Below, piece after piece: positions 7,638-16,094 of a stretch of 42,263 nt of DNA. Positions within the stretch are counted from its first letter, which is position 1, and each line of letters begins with the position of its first letter. A model generated the notes under the pieces. That model was given only the letters and a program-made list of their open reading frames with translations, was not told the origin of the DNA and did not search any database. Where the stretch lies: contig FR887314.1 of NCBI GenBank assembly GCA_000436755.1, positions 106,640 to 148,902 on the forward strand, given 5' to 3'. The DNA is from Clostridium sp. CAG:253 (GTDB lineage: Bacteria; Bacillota; Clostridia; Lachnospirales; Lachnospiraceae). The position numbers and the translations under genes are program-made.

Positions 7638-9725
7638 ATGTTAGAAAAAGGTAGGCAAAGACAAAAGATTGGAATATTACAAATGATGTTTTTGGTGATA
7701 GCATTTACTGCACTTTTTTCGGTTTCATCCAATGCAAGAGCGGCAGAGTACAGTGCCAATGTAAATACAGACCGTACAAACGGTATATGTACATACACAT
7801 TAAACGGCATTGATACTGAGGCGACAAAAAGCATGACAACAAAAGTTACATACAATGATAATGATGGCAATGAAGCAATCATGCTTGAACAGCCTGTTAC
7901 CTTTGATGCCGATAACTGCAAAAACGGACAATATACGGGCTCATTTTCAATGTCTGATTTAAAGACATATGCTTATAAAGAGTATACAGTATCGTTTGTG
8001 ATGAGCGACAATTTTACAGTACAGGCACCGACAAAGTGTGATTTTACTGTTCACAGTGAAAATATGGTTTTAAAGGTTGACGGTTACAAATCAAAAGTGA
8101 ACAGAACTATATCATTTATTAATTCTAACAATGATGTTTTAGTTCCTGGCAAAGACAATCAGATTCAGCTTTCAATTGCAAAAAAAGACGGAACGAACGA
8201 GCAGAAGATAGGTTCTTCTGTTGAAATACCAAATGCATCAAAAAGCTGGGATATTGACCTTACAAAATATTGTACGTCATACGGAAAATATGATGCTGTT
8301 ATCACTGTCCAGAATAGCAAACTTGCAGCAGGAAAAGAAGAGATTGCAAAGACACAGTTTGATGTTGCACTTACATACGGAAAGATAGGTTCAAAATCGA
8401 CAGCAAAGACAGAAAAAAACCAGACTTTTCGTGTGTTTGTGGAAAAAGTTAATTCAGCATTGGTAGTAAAGGATGTCACATTCAATATCTATAACAGTGC
8501 CGGAAAAATTGTATGTACAGCAAAAGGTGTCCACAACGGTACAAGTACATATTACTATTCAGACATACCTTTAAAATCCATAAATTATAAATTTGGAAAG
8601 TACAAGATAGAAGTTTTGGTTACTGACAATGCAGGAATAACGAGAACTCTTAAAGCTACCGGAAATGCAACTCTTAAAGTGAAAAACGGAACACTTACGG
8701 TAGTTAAACTCTCAAACGGAACATGCAAGTTTAAAATTGTGAATGTATATATTCCGGGAAATATAAAAAGAGTGAGATTTAAAGTTTACAGCATAAAAAA
8801 CGGTAAAAGAAAGTTTGAAAAAAGTCTTATTGGGGTATATTCAAATAAAGCTTATATCGCAAATTATAAATATACGGAAAAAGGCAGATTTCAGGTTATT
8901 GCCTGCGGTTATACACAATGGAACAGGGAAATAAAATTCAGAACGAAAGAATTTAATGTAAAAACAGTTGATGTCGGCAAAAACGGATGGCGTTATGAGA
9001 CATACGCCGGAAAGACATACAAATTTTATTATAAAAACGGTGATAAGGTTACAGACCTTACAAACATTCTCAAATTGAAAAAGGGAAACAATAAATTTAA
9101 GATTGTGGTAAACAGAGCAGCCTGTTGTGTTACGATATATGCGTATGACAGTCAGAAAAAAGGTTTTATTATTCCGATAAAGACATGTACAGTGTCTGTC
9201 GGAAGAGATACTGCAACTGTTTCAGGAGAGTCAGGACTTACAACGACATCGTCTTATACTCCGTTAGGCTCATATTCCATAAGCAGTAACGGTCAGGCAT
9301 CAAAATACAGTTTAAAACCTATGAACGAGCCTGATGGAAGTACTGTATATGCGAGATGGGCAAGCCATGTTGTAGGAAATGTTTATTTTCATGCAATAGC
9401 AGTAGGAAGCAAATCACATTATGCACTTAATCCGACAACTTACAACAAACTCGGAAGTGCTGCATCAGCGGGATGTATAAGAATGACTGTAGCAGATGCA
9501 AAATGGCTTTATGATTATGTGGCAGTAGGAAGCCAGGTAAAGATTGAAAAGGGTAATTCAAAACAGCCCGGACCTCTTGGAAAAGAAGCTGCCATAAAGG
9601 TTACAGGCTCAATAAATTATGACCCTACTGACCCGTCAGTACCTATATCAACAAAGAAAAAAGATTATAAGGCAGGAAAGATAAGCGGATATATGACCGG
9701 TAAAGGTGTAAAAGTAGGATATTGA
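7638..9725 (+). CDS. Secreted L,D-transpeptidase (YkuD) with Ig-like N-terminal modules
   Basis: The start at 7638 follows GGGAGGAACAAA. The 695-residue product has a signal peptide (basic tail, hydrophobic 15-30, cleavage after ARAA near residue 37). Several all-beta segments follow up to about residue 480; repeated VKVDGY/AKTEKNQTFRVFV-like strands suggest tandem Ig- or GBS-Bsp-like modules. The C-terminal catalytic domain (about 490-650) has His585 in YFHAI and Cys613 in SAGCIRM. The usual motif is SHGC[IV]R, so the His two residues before the Cys is Ala. The family makes 3-3 cross-links in peptidoglycan or anchors proteins, acting outside the membrane. A Lys/Gly-rich tail follows the domain. 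The gene has its own promoter and is followed after 63 bases by the cytidylate-kinase-like gene. Confidence 0.88.
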   Translation: MLEKGRQRQKIGILQMMFLVIAFTALFSVSSNARAAEYSANVNTDRTNGICTYTLNGIDTEATKSMTTKVTYNDNDGNEAIMLEQPVTFDADNCKNGQYTGSFSMSDLKTYAYKEYTVSFVMSDNFTVQAPTKCDFTVHSENMVLKVDGYKSKVNRTISFINSNNDVLVPGKDNQIQLSIAKKDGTNEQKIGSSVEIPNASKSWDIDLTKYCTSYGKYDAVITVQNSKLAAGKEEIAKTQFDVALTYGKIGSKSTAKTEKNQTFRVFVEKVNSALVVKDVTFNIYNSAGKIVCTAKGVHNGTSTYYYSDIPLKSINYKFGKYKIEVLVTDNAGITRTLKATGNATLKVKNGTLTVVKLSNGTCKFKIVNVYIPGNIKRVRFKVYSIKNGKRKFEKSLIGVYSNKAYIANYKYTEKGRFQVIACGYTQWNREIKFRTKEFNVKTVDVGKNGWRYETYAGKTYKFYYKNGDKVTDLTNILKLKKGNNKFKIVVNRAACCVTIYAYDSQKKGFIIPIKTCTVSVGRDTATVSGESGLTTTSSYTPLGSYSISSNGQASKYSLKPMNEPDGSTVYARWASHVVGNVYFHAIAVGSKSHYALNPTTYNKLGSAASAGCIRMTVADAKWLYDYVAVGSQVKIEKGNSKQPGPLGKEAAIKVTGSINYDPTDPSVPISTKKKDYKAGKISGYMTGKGVKVGY

Positions 9726-9788
9726 TAATTATGTGTCTTTGTCTGTATTATTGATGTGGACAAAGGACAGTTTTGGAGGTGTATAGAT

Positions 9789-10724
9789 ATGGAAAAATAT
9801 GATGTAAAACAGCTTGTAGAAAAAATCTATGAGCTTGACGTAAAAGTTTATGAGGCAACAGGAAGTACGATGGGAAAAGTATTTCCTGCGGGAAAAGATT
9901 TGTCTGTTAAAAAGATGCTTAAACATCTTGATGAGGATAAAAGACATTTTATAAGAGATGAGACAATTCTTATAGGAAATATGATTTCTACCATAAAGGA
10001 TTCAAGTGTTGCAAGTGAGTGCAGAAAAGAACTTGAAGAACTCAATGAAATGCTTGAGCAGTATAATCCTACTAAACAGTTGCCTGATAGTTTTATAAGT
10101 GATATTTCTGAAATGAAGAGTATATTTAAAGGAGGAAAGAATAAGATTTTATGTATAGGACGTCAATATGGAAGCGGCGGACATGAGGTTGGCTTAAGGC
10201 TTTCAACAAAATTAAACATGTCATACTATGACAATGAGATTATAAAAATGGCTTGTGAGCATATAGGCAAAGACTTTTCGTCAGTCGATGCATCGCAGGC
10301 AGACAGTAAAAAAGGCTGGTTAAACAAGACACCATTTTCACTTCGCAAATTTTCAGGAAACGATGAACTTTTCTTTGCACAGAGCCAGATGATAGAGGAA
10401 ATGGCAAAAAAAGGCGATTGTATTTTCCTTGGACGTTGTGCAGATGTTGTGCTTGAGCATGCAGATATACCACATGTTTCAGTGTTTATAGGTGCTCCGT
10501 TTGAACAGAGAGTCAAACACGATATGGTATGTACAGGTGCAGGATATGATGAGACCGCGGAGAAAGTAAGAGCAATGGACCGCGTCAGAAAAGCATATTA
10601 TAATTATTATACAGGCCGCCGCTGGGGGCATTCAGAAAATTATGATATGTGTCTTAATACAGCTTGCTATGGTATAGATGGTACTGTAGAGGTGATAGAA
10701 AAAATGTTTAAATTATTTGACTAA
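9789..10724 (+). CDS. Cytidylate kinase-like protein with extra N-terminal helical domain
   Basis: The start at 9789 follows TTTTGGAGG; the earlier in-frame codon at 9756 has no ribosome binding site. The 311-residue product has two parts. Residues 1-115 are charged and helical (KRHFIRDETILIGNMIS, then ELEELNEMLEQY) and match no domain I recognise. From about 118 it follows the cytidylate-kinase-like family (Cytidylate_kin2): nucleotide loop CIGRQYGSGGHEVG, YYDNEIIKMA, FLGRCADVVLE, then RVKHDM and an Arg-rich DRVRKAYYNYYTGRRWG lid. The glycine loop lacks a classical GKS/T. Members are often annotated as (d)CMP kinases without proof. Its stop codon overlaps an alternative ATG of the next gene, so it is probably coupled to the flavodiiron gene. 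Confidence 0.82.
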   Translation: MEKYDVKQLVEKIYELDVKVYEATGSTMGKVFPAGKDLSVKKMLKHLDEDKRHFIRDETILIGNMISTIKDSSVASECRKELEELNEMLEQYNPTKQLPDSFISDISEMKSIFKGGKNKILCIGRQYGSGGHEVGLRLSTKLNMSYYDNEIIKMACEHIGKDFSSVDASQADSKKGWLNKTPFSLRKFSGNDELFFAQSQMIEEMAKKGDCIFLGRCADVVLEHADIPHVSVFIGAPFEQRVKHDMVCTGAGYDETAEKVRAMDRVRKAYYNYYTGRRWGHSENYDMCLNTACYGIDGTVEVIEKMFKLFD

Positions 10725-10744
10725 TGAAAGGAGAAATTAAGCTT

Positions 10745-11908
10745 ATGTTTATTTCGGATAGTATTAAATATGTTGGTGTTGATGATAAGGATATCGACCT
10801 TTTTGAGAGCCAGTACGTTGTTCCTGATGGAGTTTCATACAATTCATATATTATTTTTGATGATAAAATAACTATTATGGATACAGTTGACGCAAGAGCA
10901 ACAGAAGAATGGGTAAAAAATGTTGAGGAGGCACTTGACGGAAAGAAACCTGAGTATCTTGTCATTTCACATCTTGAGCCTGACCATGCGGCAAATATCA
11001 AACTTATTGCAGATAAGTATCCTGATATGAAACTAATCGGAAATGCAAAGACATTCCAGATGCTTCCTCAATTCTTTGATGAAGATTTTTCTGACAGACA
11101 GGTTGTAGTTAAAGAGGGTGATGAGATTTCTCTCGGAAAGCATTCTCTTACATTTGTTATGGCACCGATGGTTCACTGGCCGGAAGTTATGGTTGCATAC
11201 GAAAAGACAGAGAAAATACTTTTCTCGGCAGACGGATTTGGAAAGTTTGGTGCGCTTGACACTGAGGACGAAGAAGGATGGGCTTGTGAAGCAAGAAGAT
11301 ACTATTTTAATATAGTAGGAAAATATGGTGCACAGGTGCAAAATCTTTTGAAAAAGGCAGCGGCACTTGACATTCAGACAATTTGTCCGCTTCATGGTCC
11401 TGTATTAAAAGAAAATCTTGGATATTATCTTAATTTATATAATACATGGAGCAGTTATGAGCCAGAGGATGAAGGTGTTCTTGTGGCTTATGCGTCAATT
11501 CATGGAAATACTGCAAAAGCAGCAAAGCAGATAGCTGAAAAACTTAAAGCCAAAGGTGTTGAAAAGATGGAAGTAATGGATCTTTCAAGAGACGATATGG
11601 CAGAAGCTGTAGAGGCTGCTTTTAGGTACGACAAGATGGTGCTTGCATGTGCTACATATGACGGTGGACTTTTCCCGGTTATGGAGGATTTCCTTGGTCA
11701 CTTGAAAGCAAAGAATTTCCAAAAGAGAAAAGCGGCACTTGTTGAGAATGGTTCATGGGCTCCGCTTGCAGCCAAGAAGATGCGTGAAAGTCTTGAAAGC
11801 ATGAAGAATATAGAAATATGCGAAAACACAGTTTCAATAAAATCAACAGTCAAGGCTGAAAATGTTGAGCAGATGGACAAGATGATTGATGAACTTCTTG
11901 GAAAATAA
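10745..11908 (+). CDS. FprA-family A-type flavodiiron protein
   Basis: This cytosolic enzyme reduces O2 to water and/or NO to N2O with electrons usually supplied by rubredoxin, protecting anaerobes from oxygen or nitrosative stress. The 387 residues have two domains. The metallo-beta-lactamase-like domain (1-250) carries the diiron ligands HLEPDH (76-81), the His of MVHWPE, the Asp of ADGFGKFG and the His of CPLHGPV. The flavodoxin domain (about 254-387) begins VAYASIHGNTAKAA, the FMN phosphate loop. AAAGGAGA lies about ten bases before the ATG at 10745; an ATG at 10724 overlapping the previous stop is possible but poorly placed. No rubredoxin gene or reductase domain is visible nearby, so the electron donor is encoded elsewhere. 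Confidence 0.95.
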   Translation: MFISDSIKYVGVDDKDIDLFESQYVVPDGVSYNSYIIFDDKITIMDTVDARATEEWVKNVEEALDGKKPEYLVISHLEPDHAANIKLIADKYPDMKLIGNAKTFQMLPQFFDEDFSDRQVVVKEGDEISLGKHSLTFVMAPMVHWPEVMVAYEKTEKILFSADGFGKFGALDTEDEEGWACEARRYYFNIVGKYGAQVQNLLKKAAALDIQTICPLHGPVLKENLGYYLNLYNTWSSYEPEDEGVLVAYASIHGNTAKAAKQIAEKLKAKGVEKMEVMDLSRDDMAEAVEAAFRYDKMVLACATYDGGLFPVMEDFLGHLKAKNFQKRKAALVENGSWAPLAAKKMRESLESMKNIEICENTVSIKSTVKAENVEQMDKMIDELLGK

Positions 11909-11915
11909 TATCAGG

Positions 11916-11963
11916 GATATTGGTGTGATTATCAGATTTTGCCCCTTGCATCATTTTGATAAT
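11916..11963 (+). repeat. Dispersed intergenic repeat, copy B
   Basis: Starts seven bases after the flavodiiron stop codon. It shares GATATTGG, ATTTTGCCCC and TGATAAT, in the same order and almost the same spacing, with the element at 29676-29723. Confidence 0.5.
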
Positions 11964-11974
11964 GAGTGAAATAG

Positions 11975-12003
11975 ACAGCTCGGAAACTTTGTTTTCGGGC
12001 TGT
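11975..12003 (+). terminator. Hairpin after the flavodiiron gene
   Basis: ACAGCTCGGAAAC (11975-11987) pairs with GTTTTCGGGCTGT (11991-12003) through 13 positions, two of them G-U, with a TTT loop. No T-run follows, so termination efficiency is uncertain. Confidence 0.55.
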
Positions 12004-12111
12004 TAGTATGTAAGTATAACCAAATAGCAATTGGTATATAAACATATATTGCTGTTTGATTTTGAATCCTGCATCGTATCTGTTGAGTATTAAAAGGGAT
12101 AAGTGATTAAA

Positions 12112-13065
12112 ATGATAAGAAAGATAAGTGATTTAATTTTGATAGCAGATGAAAAAGAGACAGGGACAATACTTTACCGCGTATTTTCTAAAAGTGGCGT
12201 AGTGGATATACCGGAAGGGATAACTGATATTGCACCATATTGTTTTTCTGAAACTATGCATCTGCCAAAAGAATTACAAAAAGAATATGATGAAAGAGAT
12301 ACAGACATATTGTATCATGAGTTTTCGGGGGAATTTGTAAACAGCATAACATTTCCAAAAAGTGTTGAAAAGATAGGAAATAACGCATTTTATAACTGCA
12401 GGGAACTTACGGATATTACGATGGGAAGTAATATAAAAGAAGTCGGCAGTGATGTTTTTATGAATTGTCGAAATCTGCATAAAATATGTATTCTAAGTGA
12501 TATAAAAGATGTGACAGGACTTAGGCAGGTTTTAAGCCGTATATCATCGGAGATAGAAGTAACTTATATGAAATATGATAAGATAACCGCAAAAGTTCTT
12601 TATCCGGAATATAGTGAATCTTATGATGAAATAGCCCCGGCTCATATATTTGGAAGGAATATAGAGGGCGAAGGATTCAGGGCGAGACAGTGTTTTGACG
12701 GTGGCAGGGCAGATATGAGACAATATGACACCATATTTCCAAAGGCATCGGCAGAAGAAAGTGTTGAGGTCGCAGGGAAAATAGCAATGTATCGGTTGAT
12801 GTATCCATACATGCTTAATGATTCTGAAAAAGATTTATATATGGAATATCTTGAAAACAATAAAAGTGAAATAGTAAATCTTTTTGTTGAAAATAAGAGT
12901 ATTGATGAAGTGGAATTTATGCTTGAGCTGTTTGGTTCAGATAGGGAAATGATAGAAAATGCAATAGTGAAGGCAGCTGAGACAGGATTTGGAGAAGTAA
13001 CGGCACTTGTTTTAAAGTATCGGCGTAAAAAAGAGGATATAAGAAAAGAAAGATATTCTTTTTAG
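12112..13065 (+). CDS. BspA-type leucine-rich-repeat protein with helical C-terminus
   Basis: First gene of a three-gene set with the VWA and AAA+ genes. The 317-residue protein lacks a signal peptide, so unlike most BspA proteins it is probably cytoplasmic. Two LRR_5-type stretches are visible: VVDIPEGITDIAPYCF, then ITFPKSVEKIGNNAFYNC followed by ITMGSNIKEVGSDVFMNC. A middle segment (about 170-215) includes FGRNIEGEGF and FDGGRADMRQYD. The C-terminal ~70 residues (EIVNLFVENKSIDEVEFMLELF, broken here by a charged turn before ENAIVKAAETG) look like ankyrin-type helical pairs. These modules suggest a protein-binding adaptor or client-recognition role, which is an inference. ATG at 12112 was chosen; GTG at 12103, four bases after AAGGGAT, is an alternative. 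Confidence 0.75.
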   Translation: MIRKISDLILIADEKETGTILYRVFSKSGVVDIPEGITDIAPYCFSETMHLPKELQKEYDERDTDILYHEFSGEFVNSITFPKSVEKIGNNAFYNCRELTDITMGSNIKEVGSDVFMNCRNLHKICILSDIKDVTGLRQVLSRISSEIEVTYMKYDKITAKVLYPEYSESYDEIAPAHIFGRNIEGEGFRARQCFDGGRADMRQYDTIFPKASAEESVEVAGKIAMYRLMYPYMLNDSEKDLYMEYLENNKSEIVNLFVENKSIDEVEFMLELFGSDREMIENAIVKAAETGFGEVTALVLKYRRKKEDIRKERYSF

Positions 13066-13088
13066 CTATAGCGGAAATGGAGGGATTT

Positions 13089-14366
13089 ATGTCAAAAGTT
13101 CAGACACAGAGCGAGTGGGAATGGCAGGCTGCCAATGATATTTTTGAGTTTATAAAAAATGAGCTTTATATGGAACTTCGATTTTTTGATGTGGCTTTTT
13201 GTTCGCTTATTCCCAAAATTGACGAGACAATTGATACAATGTCAACTGATGGCAGTTTTATTTATTTTAAGCCTGAGCATATGATAAGTGTGTTTAAGAA
13301 AAATTCAAAATATCTGGACAGACTTTATTTACATAGCATTCTTCACTGCATATACAGCCATCTCTGGGTCAGAGGTGAGAGAGACTTATTTTTATGGGGG
13401 ATAGCATGTGATATTATCGTTGAATATACAATCGATAAGATGGAAAAGGAAACATTAAAAAGACCTCTTAGCTGGCTGAGGATACAGGCTTATGAGAAGA
13501 TGGATGAAAATAAGGCAGGACTGTCGGCAGCAGTTATATACAGAAAACTAATGAAACTCGACAGCGAAACCATAAACAGGCTTGCAGTCGAGTTTTATAC
13601 GGATACGCATACGCATTGGCCAAAAGAAAATAAAATGTCGGCCATGCAGAATCAGACGAAAAATAAATGGGATAAAATATCAAGGCAAAGTGAGATAAAA
13701 AAGGAAAGCCAGGGCAAGGACAGTGAAGAGGGAAAGAACTTCTGGCAGCAGCAGATAAAGGCAGAGAGAGGAAAGAAAAGTTATAAAGATTTTTTGAGAA
13801 AGTTTTGTAAATTAAAAGAAGAACTTAGGATAGACATGGATGAATATGACTTAAACTATTATACTTATGGTTTGAGATTGTATAGAAATATGCCGCTTAT
13901 TGAGCCGATGGAAACAAAAGAAAACTTGAGAATAGAGGAACTTGTAATAGTTGTCGATACAAGTTATTCGACAAAAGGAGAACTTGTCAAAAAGTTTCTC
14001 AGAGAGACATTTACAATATTATCGGAGACAGACAACTTTTTTAATAAAAGAAAAATTCATATAATACAATGTGATGAGATGGTACATTCGGATATAATCA
14101 TCACGAAAGATACGGATATAGATGTTCTTATTAATAATTTTGAACTAGCCGGAGGAGGAAACACTGATTTCAGACCGGCATTTGAGTATGTAAACAAGCT
14201 GATTGATACAGGTGAAATAAAAAAACTGCAGGGACTTCTTTATTTTACAGATGGAAAGGGAAGATATCCGAAAAAGAAAATGCCTTATCAGACAGCGTTT
14301 GTTTTTATTGATAAGATGAGTGAGTGTGAGGTGCCGGCATGGGCAATGAAGGTTGAGCTGGAATAA
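13089..14366 (+). CDS. DUF2201-type VWA protein with degenerate metallopeptidase-like domain
   Basis: The start at 13089 follows GGAGGG; an ATG at 13077 is in frame but uses the same bases as its own leader. The 425 residues have an N-terminal metallopeptidase-like domain (about 10-190). Where the family has HExxH this protein reads HSILH (His82, Ser83, His86), followed by CIYSHLWVRG and WGIACDIIVEY, so the catalytic Glu is lost. A charged linker (190-240) follows. The VWA domain (about 285-425) keeps the MIDAS metal site: DTSYS (290-294), GGGNTDF with Thr359-Asp360, and YFTDGKG. In known MoxR-VWA pairs the VWA protein works with the AAA+ partner on metal insertion, complex assembly or membrane stress. 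The genes on both sides are close (23 and 50 bases), so a stable three-protein system is likely. Confidence 0.85.
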   Translation: MSKVQTQSEWEWQAANDIFEFIKNELYMELRFFDVAFCSLIPKIDETIDTMSTDGSFIYFKPEHMISVFKKNSKYLDRLYLHSILHCIYSHLWVRGERDLFLWGIACDIIVEYTIDKMEKETLKRPLSWLRIQAYEKMDENKAGLSAAVIYRKLMKLDSETINRLAVEFYTDTHTHWPKENKMSAMQNQTKNKWDKISRQSEIKKESQGKDSEEGKNFWQQQIKAERGKKSYKDFLRKFCKLKEELRIDMDEYDLNYYTYGLRLYRNMPLIEPMETKENLRIEELVIVVDTSYSTKGELVKKFLRETFTILSETDNFFNKRKIHIIQCDEMVHSDIIITKDTDIDVLINNFELAGGGNTDFRPAFEYVNKLIDTGEIKKLQGLLYFTDGKGRYPKKKMPYQTAFVFIDKMSECEVPAWAMKVELE

Positions 14367-14416
14367 AGTGAGTAGAAAAAGCAGGATAAAAAGAAAATTA
14401 ATGAGAGGATTAGATA

Positions 14417-15979
14417 ATGAATATCAAGAAAGCAAAGGAAGAGATTAAGAATACAGTTAGAGCATATTTGAAAAAAGATGCTGACGGGGAGTATATGATT
14501 CCAGCTATAAGACAGCGTCCGATGTTACTTATAGGACCTCCGGGTATTGGCAAGACACAGATTATGGAACAGATTGCGAGAGAGTGTAAAGTAGGACTTG
14601 TCTCTTATACGATTACACATCATACAAGGCAGAGTGCAGTTGGTCTGCCGTTTATTGTTGAGGAAGAATTTGACGGAAAAAAATATTCTGTCACAGAATA
14701 TACAATGAGTGAAATTATTGCAAGTGTATATAGAAAAATTAAGGAAAGCGGCATTCCGGAGGGAATTTTGTTTATCGATGAGATAAATTGTGTGTCGGAA
14801 ACGCTTGCACCGACAATGCTTCAGTTTTTGCAATGCAAAACATTCGGAAATCAGGAGATACCTAAGGGATGGATAATAGTAGCGGCAGGGAATCCGGCAG
14901 AATATAATAAATCTGTAAGAGAATTTGACATGGTAACTCTTGACAGAGTAAGAAAAATAAACGTTGAAGCGGATTTTAATATATGGAAAGAATATGCGAT
15001 AAACAGTCATATAAACAGGGCAATAATAAATTATCTTGAACTCAGGCCAAACAATTTTTATAAAGTTGAGGCAGATATAGACGGTATGCAGTTTGTTACG
15101 GCAAGAGGCTGGGAGGATTTGAGTAATCTTTATGATACATACAATGAGATAGGGATAAAAGTTGATGAGGATATAATTGCCGAATTTATACAGCATGAAG
15201 ATACGGCAAAAGATGTAGCTGCGTATTTTGAACTTTATGAAAAATACAAAAATAATTACGGTATTTTGGATATACTTGCAGGAAATCCCGGAAAACAGGT
15301 ATATCAAAACATATTTGACGCATCATTTGATGAGAGGATAAGCGTTGTAAACCTTTTGATAAGCGGACTTGAGGTATCATTTCATAAAGTATCGTTGAAT
15401 AAGATGATTACTGATATATGGTATGATTTTCTGAAAAAATATAAAAATGGACTTGAAGAAAACGGCTATGAACAAAAAGAGTGCAGAGATACAGCAGGTA
15501 TCGGTCAGGATGGAAGCATTTTTGCAGACATGTTTGAACAAAAGAAAATCGAATTTGACAGGAGTAAAAAAGCAGGCTTTTTAAGCAGAGATGAGATAAA
15601 AGCGAATGAATATATAATAGAAAAATTATCAAAGACAAATATAAGCTCGGAAAAAGATGCAGATGCGGCATTTAGGGAAGCACTTACAGGATTTGAATGC
15701 ATGAGACAGGAACTTGAAAAAAGCGAGGATTTGGCATCAGAACAGCTTGAAAATGTATTCTTGTTTATTGAAGAGGCAATTGGTGCAGGTCAGGAAATGG
15801 TCGTATTTGTAACAGAGCTTACATTAAATAGTGAAACAGCTATGTTTCTTTCTGACAATCCGAGTGAAAAATATCTCAAATATAACAGTGAGCTTCTTGT
15901 CGGTACAAAGAAAGAAGAGATATTGTCAAAACTGAGAAAAGATGAGATTTACGGAGAAGAGCATGTAAGGGACTTCTGA
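14417..15979 (+). CDS. MoxR-like AAA+ ATPase
   Basis: A 520-residue AAA+ protein. Walker A is GPPGIGKT (40-47), Walker B is ILFIDEIN (Asp121-Glu122), sensor 1 is AAGNPAEYN, and LDRVRK supplies the arginine-finger region. HHTRQSAVGLP between Walker A and B is typical of MoxR-like enzymes, which insert loops into their substrates. The C-terminal third (about 340-520) is helical and charged and probably binds the partner or client; it is longer than in minimal MoxR proteins of roughly 320 residues. GAGAGG lies eight bases before the ATG. It follows the VWA gene by 50 bases and ends convergent with the ABC-F gene. The client is unknown. Confidence 0.88.
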   Translation: MNIKKAKEEIKNTVRAYLKKDADGEYMIPAIRQRPMLLIGPPGIGKTQIMEQIARECKVGLVSYTITHHTRQSAVGLPFIVEEEFDGKKYSVTEYTMSEIIASVYRKIKESGIPEGILFIDEINCVSETLAPTMLQFLQCKTFGNQEIPKGWIIVAAGNPAEYNKSVREFDMVTLDRVRKINVEADFNIWKEYAINSHINRAIINYLELRPNNFYKVEADIDGMQFVTARGWEDLSNLYDTYNEIGIKVDEDIIAEFIQHEDTAKDVAAYFELYEKYKNNYGILDILAGNPGKQVYQNIFDASFDERISVVNLLISGLEVSFHKVSLNKMITDIWYDFLKKYKNGLEENGYEQKECRDTAGIGQDGSIFADMFEQKKIEFDRSKKAGFLSRDEIKANEYIIEKLSKTNISSEKDADAAFREALTGFECMRQELEKSEDLASEQLENVFLFIEEAIGAGQEMVVFVTELTLNSETAMFLSDNPSEKYLKYNSELLVGTKKEEILSKLRKDEIYGEEHVRDF

Positions 15980-16031
15980 TAAGGCAATAAATTTTAATTA
16001 TTTCTTAAATATTTTTAGGATAAACAAAAGT

Positions 16032-16082
16032 AACAGCTTAGCGTATTGAAAAAAATAATTTTTTGTATATCACTAAGCCGTT
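16032..16082. terminator. Hairpin between convergent genes
   Basis: AACAGCTTAGCG (16032-16043) faces CACTAAGCCGTT (16071-16082). On the minus strand all 12 positions pair with two G-U, suiting the ABC-F transcript; on the plus strand two pairs mismatch but a T-rich stretch follows. Confidence 0.6.
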
Positions 16083-16094
16083 GTTTTTGTCATT

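Noticed and set aside
14525..15307. 260-codon minus-strand frame inside the AAA+ gene
   Set aside because: Tyr/Ile/Phe/Cys-rich product typical of the complement of A-rich coding sequence, with no domain; the plus strand carries clear AAA+ motifs.
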